Origin: a virus
DNA length: 24,324 nucleotides
IMG/VR virus record: IMGVR_UViG_3300007072_000043
Location: 1 to 24,324 of that record
Reading direction: 5' to 3' (one strand)
The translations under genes were made by a program, and so were the position numbers. The notes beneath the pieces were generated by a model. The model had not been told where the DNA came from and did not search any database. It saw only the letters and a list, made by a program, of their open reading frames with translations. The stretch's first letter is position 1; the number at the start of each line of letters is the position of its first letter. Shown here piece after piece: positions 7,113-12,917 of this stretch.

Positions 7113-8420
7113 ATGAAACAGCGAATCAATGAACTGTACGATGAGGCTAACGCGCTGCACGCGCAGGCGAAGGCGATTCTGACCGAATTTGACGGCAAGG
7201 AAATGCCGGCCGAGAAGAGCGTCGAGGTCGACAAGTTGCTCGACCAGGTGGAAGCGAAGACCACCGAGGCGAAGCGGCTGGAGCGCGCGATGGAGCAAAA
7301 TGCGTTCTTGAACGAGCCGGCCAACCCGAAGGGCATCTTCGGCGCGAATCAAGACACGCCGGAAATCAAGGTGCAGTGGGGCGGCCGCACGCTGGACCGG
7401 GATGAGGTGAAGGAACTGCAGACGGCCGCGCAGTTCGGCGCGTTTGTGAACGTGCTGAATCCGGAGTACCAGAAGGCGCTGAAGCGCTACATGCGCTTTG
7501 GCGCGAGCGAGCTGAGCGCCGACGAGCGCAAGGCGCTGGCCGCGGGTGAGGGCCCGGCGGGCGGGTATCTGGTGCAGGATACATTCTGGAACGGTCTGAT
7601 CGTTAAGGCGGGCGAGATGAGTGCGATGCGGCGCATTGCAACCGTGCTGCCGCCGGTGCCGTCTGGCAGCGTGATTGCGCCGGCCGAGGACAGCGTGTTC
7701 AGTGATGCGACCTGGACGACCGAGGTGCAGACGGGCGCGGAGGAGACGCTCAATCCGTTTGGCCAGCGCAAGTTGCAGCCGCACCCGCTGGCGAAGCGCA
7801 TCAAGGTGAGTAACCAATTGATGCGCGTGCCGACGTTCGATGTGGAGGGTTACATTCGCGATCGACTGGCTTATAAGTTCGGCGTGACGCAGGAAAACGC
7901 CTTCATCAACGGCAGCGGCGCGCAGCAACCGCGCGGCCTGCTGAATACTCCGAGCCTGCCGACGTGGACGACGGCCGCCTCGAACACCGTTGATTCGGAT
8001 GATGTGATCAACTGGGTGTATAGCCTGCCGGCGGCCTATGCGGCCAGTCCGAAGTGCCGCATCCTGAGCAACCGAGCGTTCATCCGCAAGGTGCGCCAGA
8101 TGAAGAGCGGCCTGGGCGAGTACGTGTGGCAACCCGGTCTGCAACTGGGCAGCCCGAATCGCATTCTGGATGTGCCGTACGAAGTGAGTGATCGCTTTGA
8201 CGATGGTCTGGACGCGAGCGATGCTTGGGAGGATAACGCGGTGATCGCGGTGATCGGCGATTTCTCCTACTACTGGATCGTTGACGCGTTACAGATGAGT
8301 ATCCAGCGGCTGGTGGAGTTGTACGCCGAAACGAATCAGACGGGCTTCATCGGCCGGATGGAGAGCGACGGGCAAGCCGTGCTGGCCGAGGCGTTTTACG
8401 CGCTGAAGGTCAAGGCCTAA
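7113..8420 (+). CDS. major capsid protein, HK97 family
   Basis: This 435-residue protein has the HK97 layout. Residues 1 to about 70 are a charged coiled-coil scaffold (delta) region (INELYDEANALHAQAKAIL) and are expected to be removed by the protease encoded just upstream. The shell domain follows, with GPAGGYLVQDTFWNGLI, a P-domain strand-rich part (VSNQLMRVPTFDVEGYIRD), FGVTQENAFINGSGAQQPRG and the C-terminal VELYAETNQTGFIGRMESDG, which is typical of HK97-like capsids. I did not identify a crosslinking Lys/Asn pair with confidence. It lies directly after portal and protease and before the decoration-like protein, the normal order. Confidence 0.95.
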   Translation: MKQRINELYDEANALHAQAKAILTEFDGKEMPAEKSVEVDKLLDQVEAKTTEAKRLERAMEQNAFLNEPANPKGIFGANQDTPEIKVQWGGRTLDRDEVKELQTAAQFGAFVNVLNPEYQKALKRYMRFGASELSADERKALAAGEGPAGGYLVQDTFWNGLIVKAGEMSAMRRIATVLPPVPSGSVIAPAEDSVFSDATWTTEVQTGAEETLNPFGQRKLQPHPLAKRIKVSNQLMRVPTFDVEGYIRDRLAYKFGVTQENAFINGSGAQQPRGLLNTPSLPTWTTAASNTVDSDDVINWVYSLPAAYAASPKCRILSNRAFIRKVRQMKSGLGEYVWQPGLQLGSPNRILDVPYEVSDRFDDGLDASDAWEDNAVIAVIGDFSYYWIVDALQMSIQRLVELYAETNQTGFIGRMESDGQAVLAEAFYALKVKA

Positions 8421-8430
8421 CAATTAGCAA

Positions 8431-8477
8431 TGCTCAATGCTCAATGCTCACTGACAGCCGTCAACGGGCATTGAGCA
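8431..8477. repeat. tandem and inverted AATGCTC repeats after the capsid gene
   Basis: TGCTCAATGC at 8431-8440 is followed by a partial tandem copy (TCAATGCTCA), and its exact reverse complement GCATTGAGCA lies at 8468-8477. A long hairpin is possible between the capsid gene and the decoration-like gene. No T-run follows, so it is not a standard terminator; it might tune how much downstream mRNA is made or kept. Confidence 0.6.
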
Positions 8478-8501
8478 CTGACCATGATCTGGAGACCCAA
8501 C

Positions 8502-8939
8502 ATGAAAAGCATCTATCACGATGTGAAAGCGGTGCTGGTGGCCGAGAAAATCAACGGCGATAACGAGACGATCAGCACCTCGGTCGTCGATACCGCCGGC
8601 TACGAGGGCTGCGCATTTTTGATCGGTGCGAGCAAGGGCGAAGTGGCCGCGCTGACGGCGAAGGCCCGACAGGACACCGACGCGGCCGGCGGGACGATGG
8701 CCGATCTGGAAGGGACGAGCATCGCGATTCCGACAGCGGTGGCGACTCCGGCCAGCGGGATCATCGATGTGTATCAGCCGCGCGAGCGATACCTGCAATG
8801 CCAGGTGGTGGTGCCGAATGTGACCATTCCGATTGCGGTGCAGGTGTGGGCGCTGCTGTACGGCGCGCACAGCGTGCCCGTGACGCAGACCGCGACCGCG
8901 AGCGAGTTCCACCAGAGCCCGGCGGAAGGGACAGCGTAA
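8502..8939 (+). CDS. small structural protein after the capsid gene, probable head decoration-like
   Basis: This 145-residue protein lies directly after the capsid gene. It has a beta-rich pattern (STSVVDTAGYEGCAFLIGASKG, then IIDVYQPRERYLQCQVVV, then IPIAVQVWALLYG) resembling small structural proteins that follow capsid genes in many siphoviruses and are thought to cover or stabilise the shell. ATG 8502 is preferred to ATG 8484 because GGAG (8491-8494) lies 7 nt before it. A free-standing tail-side role is also possible. The assignment rests on position and general fold pattern, not on a motif. Confidence 0.65.
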   Translation: MKSIYHDVKAVLVAEKINGDNETISTSVVDTAGYEGCAFLIGASKGEVAALTAKARQDTDAAGGTMADLEGTSIAIPTAVATPASGIIDVYQPRERYLQCQVVVPNVTIPIAVQVWALLYGAHSVPVTQTATASEFHQSPAEGTA

Positions 8940-8957
8940 CAGAACCCCCACCCTGAC

Positions 8958-8989
8958 CCTCCCCCGCGCGAAAGCGCAGGGGAGGGGAA
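8958..8989. repeat. family A hairpin supplying a Shine-Dalgarno sequence
   Basis: CCCTCCCC (8958-8965) pairs with GGGGAGGG (8980-8987), and GCGC pairs with GCGC around a GAAA loop, with the same single C-A mismatch as the copy at 1358. Its purine-rich right arm ends about 10 nt before ATG 8997, so the repeat seems to act as the ribosome binding site. Confidence 0.7.
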
Positions 8990-8996
8990 GTGAGGA

Positions 8997-9512
8997 ATGA
9001 TGACGAGTCTGGTGTCGGTGGATGAAGCGCGGGCGATGATCAGCACGGGGCTGACGGATGCCCAGTTGCAGGCGGTGATCGATCGCGAGGAGGCGTGGGT
9101 TATTCGTACGCTCGGACCGCACTACGCGGTCGCGCTGACGGTGACGGAGACGTTGAGCGGAGATCGAAACAAAAACCTGTATCTGAAGCGGCGCGCCAGC
9201 AGTGTCAGCAGTGTAATCGAGGATGAAACGACGCTAGACTCAGACAATTACCGGTTGTGGGGGGACGAGGGGCGCATTGAGCGGTTGCCAGATGGAGCGA
9301 GGTGGCTAGATGCGCCGGTGACGGTGACGTATGCGCCACAGGATGACAATCTGGAACGTAAGGCGCTCATTATCGATCTGATCCGGCTGGTGGTGAACCG
9401 CACCGGATTGAAGAGCGAAAGCGTGGCCGGCGAGTATGCGTACACGGCGCTGGAGAACACGGATGAGGAACGGGGCCGCGTGCTGCGGCGATTAAAGTTT
9501 GTGAACGTGTGA
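8997..9512 (+). CDS. head-tail connector, gp6-like adaptor
   Basis: This 171-residue protein matches the gp6-like connector pattern: an N-terminal helical start (SVDEARAMISTGLTDAQLQAVIDREEAWV), a beta part with a Y/W-rich turn (DNYRLWGDEGRIERLPDG), a VTVTYAP strand and a C-terminal helix (KALIIDLIRLVVNRTG). Such proteins form a ring below the portal and join head to tail. Two ATGs occur in tandem (8997 and 9000). The next genes fit the rest of the connector set. Confidence 0.82.
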   Translation: MMTSLVSVDEARAMISTGLTDAQLQAVIDREEAWVIRTLGPHYAVALTVTETLSGDRNKNLYLKRRASSVSSVIEDETTLDSDNYRLWGDEGRIERLPDGARWLDAPVTVTYAPQDDNLERKALIIDLIRLVVNRTGLKSESVAGEYAYTALENTDEERGRVLRRLKFVNV

Positions 9513-9531
9513 GCGCGCCCATCCCCCTGAG

Positions 9532-9583
9532 CCGCCACGCTTCGCAGGCGTGCGGAATCTTAGCCCCCTCCCAGAGCGAGGGG
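9532..9583. repeat. two neighbouring palindromes, one of family A
   Basis: CCGCCACGC (9532-9540) pairs with GCGTGCGG (9548-9555), and CCCCTC (9565-9570) pairs with GAGGGG (9578-9583). They fill the 87-nt gap before the next gene, whose GGAGG (9590-9594) follows directly. Confidence 0.6.
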
Positions 9584-9599
9584 AACTTTGGAGGTTAGC

Positions 9600-9935
9600 A
9601 TGGCGGATGTAACGCTGACGGTGCATGACGTGTCGCGGGCCGGGCTGGATTTGACGGCGAACCTGACGATGGTGGTGCCGGCGAACACCTATTACTTCCC
9701 CAACGACGGCCAAACGAAACTATTCATAAACGCCACTGAGATTGGAACGATTGTGGTCACCTTTGACACACCCAACGACGTAGACGGTCTGGCGATTGCC
9801 AACAGAACAGTCAACGTCGAAAGCGGGAAATACTTTGTGGTGGGGCCGTGGCCTAAAAACTGGTACAACGACGGCGCCGGGCGGGTGAAAGTGACTTTTA
9901 GTCTCGCCTGCCAGATTGTAGCGTTCCGAGGTTAG
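9600..9935 (+). CDS. small all-beta phage structural protein
   Basis: This 111-residue protein lies in the connector region. It shows alternating hydrophobic strands (VTLTVHDVSRAGLDL, IVVTFDTPNDVDGLAI) and a conserved-looking NWYNDGAGRVKVTFS segment, typical of small phage proteins with a beta-sandwich fold. ATG 9600 is chosen because GGAGG lies 5 nt before it; the TTG at 9588 would remove that site. Codon third positions are less GC-rich in the middle (AACGAAACTATTCATAAACG), which may mean separate gain. I do not recognise a named family. Confidence 0.6.
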   Translation: MADVTLTVHDVSRAGLDLTANLTMVVPANTYYFPNDGQTKLFINATEIGTIVVTFDTPNDVDGLAIANRTVNVESGKYFVVGPWPKNWYNDGAGRVKVTFSLACQIVAFRG

Positions 9936-9938
9936 CGC

Positions 9939-10268
9939 ATGGCACTGACCGATCACTTCATTCACCGCTGCACGATTCAACGGGCCACGATGACGCTGGA
10001 CGAGTATAACAATGCAAAGCCGGCGTGGGCGAATGTGGCGACGGCTGTGGCGTGCCGCCTGGTGGAGAAAGAGGAACGAAGGTTCACGAACGAGCGCGCC
10101 GAGGACGCAATCAGCACGAAGTATAAGCTGATGCTGGCTGCGAACGCGGACGTGCTGGAACGCGATCGGGTTATCGTCGAGGGGCGGACGTTTACGGTGG
10201 AGGCGCTGCTGAGGCGCAATGCGCGCGCGGCGCATCACGTGACGGCGCTGCTGAGCGTGGTGGTGTGA
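9939..10268 (+). CDS. head-tail joining / closure protein (SPP1 gp16-like)
   Basis: This 109-residue protein has the pattern of the head-tail joining family: an N-terminal strand with a cysteine (FIHRCTIQRAT), a WANVATAVACRL segment, KLMLAANADVLERDRVIVEG and a final VTALLSVVV strand. These proteins close the head after packaging and dock the tail. The next gene overlaps its stop as TGATG. Confidence 0.8.
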   Translation: MALTDHFIHRCTIQRATMTLDEYNNAKPAWANVATAVACRLVEKEERRFTNERAEDAISTKYKLMLAANADVLERDRVIVEGRTFTVEALLRRNARAAHHVTALLSVVV

Positions 10269-10714
10269 TGGCGAAGGGTAAACGCGGCAAGGGTTTCCGG
10301 CTGAAATGGTCGGGCGACGTGGCGCTGGCGCACGCGCAAGAGGCCACGGTTAAGGCCATGATGGAGATTGGCCTGCGCATCGAGGGCGAGTCTAAGAAGG
10401 AATTGTACAAGGGGCACGGTGTTATCACGGGGACGCTGCGCCGATCGATTCACACGGCGACACCGGGCTATACGTGGCGAGACGATGATGTGAAGCCTGC
10501 GCCCGGCACACCGGAACGTGGCGGACAAATGGCGTTGCCAACGATGAAGCATAATCGAATCGTGGTGCAGGTGGGCAGCGGATTGGAATACGCGATCTGG
10601 GTGCACCAGGGACATCGCTCGTTCGAGGGGTATCACTTTATCCGCAATGGCGTCGATAAGGTCAGGCCGCTGGTGCCCGGCATTGTGAGAAAGCACGCGA
10701 AGGCGCGGCAGTAG
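10268..10714 (+). CDS. HK97 gp10-like tail-completion protein
   Basis: This 148-residue protein starts inside the previous stop (TGATG at 10266-10270). It has the usual opening amphipathic helix (VKAMMEIGLRIEGESKKELY), then TGTLRRSIHTATPGY and VQVGSGLEYAIWVHQGHRSFEG, the G..Y...VE.G-like core of the gp10/minor tail family, and a basic C-terminus. It is expected at the head-tail interface. The next gap holds a family B repeat. Confidence 0.82.
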   Translation: MAKGKRGKGFRLKWSGDVALAHAQEATVKAMMEIGLRIEGESKKELYKGHGVITGTLRRSIHTATPGYTWRDDDVKPAPGTPERGGQMALPTMKHNRIVVQVGSGLEYAIWVHQGHRSFEGYHFIRNGVDKVRPLVPGIVRKHAKARQ

Positions 10715-10756
10715 ACGCGGTGCGCAGTAGGCGCGGTGCGGAAGTAGCGCGGAGAT

Positions 10757-10809
10757 CCTTCGACTGCGCAGCATCGCCCGTAGGGCGTGCTGCTCCGCTC
10801 AGGATGACA
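10757..10809. repeat. palindromic repeat, family B (CTTCGACT...CCGCTCAGGATGACA)
   Basis: The inner stem GCAGCATCGCCC (10768-10779) pairs with GGGCGTGCTGC (10783-10793) with one bulged T. The flanks CCTTCGACT and CCGCTCAGGATGACA are shared with the element at 16302-16355. This element type is seen scattered in many GC-rich genomes. AGGATGA lies just before the GTG start at 10814. Confidence 0.75.
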
Positions 10810-10813
10810 AAGC

Positions 10814-11233
10814 GTGATTGATCCACAAGAGGCCGTGATCCGATTTTTGAGCAACGACGCCGAGTTGAAGGCGATCGTCGATACACGAGTGGCGGCGAAG
10901 CATCGCTACGGCGTGGGCTGGACGGTCGGCACGGCCGGGTTGATGGTGCGGCTCGACGGCGGTCCGGTTGATCTGTACGTGCCGATGCAGGCGCTGCGCT
11001 ATGAGGTGCGGTGCTACGCAGCCAGCCCGGTGGAGGCGATGCGCATCTGGAAACGGCTGGTGGCGGTTAGCCGTGAAACACAGCGCGTGCGAGTGACGGT
11101 GTCCGACGGAACGGCGCTGCTGTATCGGTTTATTCAGGACTCCGGGCCGTCGCAACTGTACGACGACGACATCAAGATGGACTGCGTGCTGAGTTTTTTC
11201 TCGGCGGCGGTGGCGGAAGAAAGTTGCCAGTGA
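10814..11233 (+). CDS. tail terminator-like protein
   Basis: This 139-residue protein follows the gp10-like gene, where siphoviruses usually place the tail terminator that caps the tube. It has a helical start (PQEAVIRFLSNDAELKAIVD), a strand carrying VDLYVPMQALRYEVRCYA (with the R.EVRCYA pattern of such proteins), PVEAMRIWKRLVAV and a C-terminal strand (MDCVLSFFSAAV). It uses GTG as start. The family call rests on position and pattern. Confidence 0.72.
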   Translation: MIDPQEAVIRFLSNDAELKAIVDTRVAAKHRYGVGWTVGTAGLMVRLDGGPVDLYVPMQALRYEVRCYAASPVEAMRIWKRLVAVSRETQRVRVTVSDGTALLYRFIQDSGPSQLYDDDIKMDCVLSFFSAAVAEESCQ

Positions 11234-11283
11234 TCGGTAATTGGTGATCAGTAACCGGTGATCGGCGATTAGCGATCGGGAGT
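11234..11283. repeat. degenerate GGTGATCAGTAAC-type tandem repeat
   Basis: The gap is made of altered copies of a GGTGATC / GCGATTAGCGATC unit (GGTGATCAGTAACC, GGTGATCGGCGATTAG, GCGATCGGGAG). Such text-like degenerate repeats are common between genes in some bacteria. GGGAG at the end lies just before the next ATG at 11290. Confidence 0.55.
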
Positions 11284-11289
11284 TGGAAG

Positions 11290-11511
11290 ATGCGTAAGAA
11301 GACGAAAGAGATTGAGGATAAGGGTCTCACCCCCGTCCCCTCTCCCAGTGGAGAGGGGAGTACAACAGGGGAGGAGGAACGCACGATCGAGATGCGGCGG
11401 GGACGAGCGTGGCAGCTGGGCACGCGCACGCTGCAAGCGGGTGAGACGGTGACGCTGGATGCGGCGACGGCGGCGAAAATCGTGGCGGCCGGGTACGCGG
11501 ATTACGTGTAA
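11290..11511 (+). CDS. small protein built partly from a palindromic repeat
   Basis: This 73-residue frame lies between tail terminator and tail tube genes. Residues 12-30 (GLTPVPSPSGEGSTTGEEE) are the in-frame translation of a family A repeat. The C-terminal 38 residues (RAWQLGTRTLQAGETVTLD, then ATAAKIVAAGYADYV) look like a real small domain, similar in feel to short head-tail proteins whose end reads A..L...GYA. If the repeat were an insertion, the ancestral protein would be about 55 residues. The gene is likely real because its C-terminus is protein-like and the tail tube RBS follows at once. Confidence 0.6.
   Translation: MRKKTKEIEDKGLTPVPSPSGEGSTTGEEERTIEMRRGRAWQLGTRTLQAGETVTLDAATAAKIVAAGYADYV
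11337..11377. repeat. family A repeat plus CAACAGGGGAGGAGG copy
   Basis: CCCCTCTCC (11337-11345) pairs exactly with GGAGAGGGG (11350-11358) around CAGT. It is followed by CAACAGGGGAGGAGG (11363-11377), a 15-nt exact match to 1382-1396, read in the same frame in both genes. Confidence 0.75.
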
Positions 11512-11532
11512 CACCACAAGGAGGCATGAGCG

Positions 11533-12105
11533 ATGATTGCACAAGAGATTTTGACGGGTGTTGGTCGGTTGTATATAGCGGCGGTCGGCACAGCGTTTCC
11601 GGCGGTGAACGAAGCGCCAGGCGCGAGTTGGCGCGACGTGGGTGAGACGGTGGACGGTGTGACAGTGACGCTGGACCAGACGATCAATGAGTTCACCACC
11701 GATCAGCGCACCGGGCCGGTGAAGGCGACGCGCAGCGAAGAGTCGTTGACGATCGAAACGAAGCTGGCGCAGGGCACACTTGAGAATCTGGCGGACGCAT
11801 TGGGGAACACGGTGACGGACACGCCGCCTGGCGCAGGCACGATCGGTACGCGGAAGCTTGCTCTGACGCGCGGTTTCGCCGTGGCCGAGTATGCGCTGCT
11901 GTTCCGGGGAAGTTCGCCGTACGGGGACTGGAATGCGCAATACGAAGTGCCGCGCGGGTACTTCGGCGGCAGCCAGGCGATGGAACACACGAAGGACGGC
12001 CAGACGGCGATTCCGGTGGAGTTTCACGCGCTCGAAGACCTGACCGCATCCACCGAGTACGAGAAGTTTGGCCGGCTGATCGAGCAGGACGCTGCGGCTC
12101 TGTAA
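11533..12105 (+). CDS. major tail tube protein
   Basis: This 190-residue, beta-rich protein sits just before the tail chaperone pair, the normal place for the tail tube protein that forms the inner tube. It has GVGRLYIAAVGTAFP, ASWRDVGETVDGVTVTLDQT and KLALTRGFAVAEYALLF, with acidic pI features typical of tube subunits. AAGGAGG (11518-11524) lies 8 nt before the ATG. A different ATG at 11526 is out of frame. Confidence 0.82.
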   Translation: MIAQEILTGVGRLYIAAVGTAFPAVNEAPGASWRDVGETVDGVTVTLDQTINEFTTDQRTGPVKATRSEESLTIETKLAQGTLENLADALGNTVTDTPPGAGTIGTRKLALTRGFAVAEYALLFRGSSPYGDWNAQYEVPRGYFGGSQAMEHTKDGQTAIPVEFHALEDLTASTEYEKFGRLIEQDAAAL

Positions 12106-12106
12106 A

Positions 12107-12136
12107 GGATGAAGGCGGAAGGATGAAGGATGAAAA
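12107..12136. repeat. tandem GGATGAAGG repeat containing a start codon
   Basis: GGATGAAGG occurs at 12107-12115 and 12121-12129, followed by GGATGAAAA. The ATG of the tail chaperone gene lies in the second unit, and its ribosome binding purines come from the same repeat. Confidence 0.6.
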
Positions 12137-12545
12137 GAAGGTCCTGAATCTGGACGAGTTGTTTGGCGCGCAGCAGCCGATCGCGGTGATGTGGGCCGGA
12201 CAAAAGCATTACCTGCGGCGGATCGAAGAGATGGGACCGCGAGATCTGGTGCAGTATGACCGGATCAATGCGCTGCTGAATGAAGTGCGCGGCGCGGCCG
12301 CGGCCGACGATAGAGGCATCGAAGCGCAGGCGCAGACGTGGGAGCAGACGATCGATCAGATGCTACGGCTGGTTGGACCGACGCTGCTGGAGGTGACGCC
12401 GCCGGTGCCGTTTGTGGCCAAGGCGAAGGTGCTGGAGTTTTACACGGCGCAGATTATGCCAGAGCACGACGGCGCGGACGGCGCGGACGGAGAGAAACCC
12501 GAAAAAAAAGGGGTATCGACTGGGGCTTTGTCTTCAGCCGATTGA
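12123..12545 (+). CDS. tail assembly chaperone G (unshifted product)
   Basis: This 140-residue protein lies between tail tube and tape measure genes, like lambda gpG. Such chaperones bind the tape measure and help the tube form. It is helical (LRRIEEMGPRDLVQYDRINA; WEQTIDQMLRLVGPTLLEV) with an acidic DGADGADGE repeat near the end. The last residues after the slip site (GVSTGALSSAD) are a short non-shifted tail before TGA 12543-12545. The slippery run at 12501-12513 sends a fraction of ribosomes into the T frame. Confidence 0.85.
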   Translation: MKDEKKVLNLDELFGAQQPIAVMWAGQKHYLRRIEEMGPRDLVQYDRINALLNEVRGAAAADDRGIEAQAQTWEQTIDQMLRLVGPTLLEVTPPVPFVAKAKVLEFYTAQIMPEHDGADGADGEKPEKKGVSTGALSSAD

Positions 12546-12823
12546 CGTTCTGGTACGGGCTGAGTTTTGAGGACATTGCGACTATGCCGACGGCGGCAAT
12601 CTGGGCGTATCTGGAACGTCTGCCCGGGCTGCAGGCAGAAGCGCGATGGCAGGCGATTGAGGCGGCGATGGCGCCGCACGTGAAGGATCGCGACCGACGG
12701 GCGATGTTCAGACGACTGGAGCGAATGATGCAGGAGATCCAGGAGCCGGGCGGGCGGATGAAGCCCTCGCGGGCGCAGTTGGCGCTCATCGGGATTGGAT
12801 ACCGCGGTAATCAGCGCAGCTAA
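12123..12823 (+). CDS. tail assembly chaperone G-T fusion made by -1 frameshift
   Basis: Ribosomes reading GAA AAA AAA GGG at 12501-12512 can slip back one base on the all-A heptamer and continue at AGG 12509. The shifted frame then gives RGIDWGFVFSRLTFWYGLSF and LERLPGLQAEARWQAIEAAM, to the stop TAA at 12821-12823. The fused product is 233 residues (129 + 104). The T part has no start codon of its own in a good place, and its sequence (W and L rich, ending LALIGIGYRG) is like T domains of other siphoviruses. G and G-T are known to recruit tape measure and tube proteins in lambda. Confidence 0.85.
12501..12513 (+). promoter_or_regulatory. programmed -1 ribosomal frameshift site
   Basis: GAAAAAAAAGGGG is read as GAA AAA AAA GGG in the first frame. 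Both P- and A-site tRNALys can re-pair after a -1 step, which is the X XXY YYZ rule. The position near the end of G and the good T-like frame just after it fit the lambda G/GT model. I see only a weak hairpin downstream (GGCT...AGCC, around 12524-12538). Confidence 0.85.
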
Positions 12824-12871
12824 TGGTGGTTAGCGACGCAGGACATCATAGCGGCCGTGACCAATTGGTCA
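12819..12871. repeat. family C hairpin plus TGACCAATTGGTCA palindrome
   Basis: GCTAA (12819-12823) and TTAGC (12830-12834) form a hairpin whose TAA is the stop of the T frame. The element closely copies the one after terL (3871-3900). The perfect dyad TGACCAATTGGTCA lies at 12858-12871. Together they fill most of the 94-nt gap before the tape measure gene. Confidence 0.65.
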
Positions 12872-12917
12872 GCGACCAACGCAAGCCAATCTTCCGCCGC
12901 TGGGATGGACGACAACG

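Noticed and set aside
7020-8144. Minus-strand open frame of 374 residues
   Set aside because: It is antisense to the protease end and capsid gene; low-complexity Arg/His/Leu composition.
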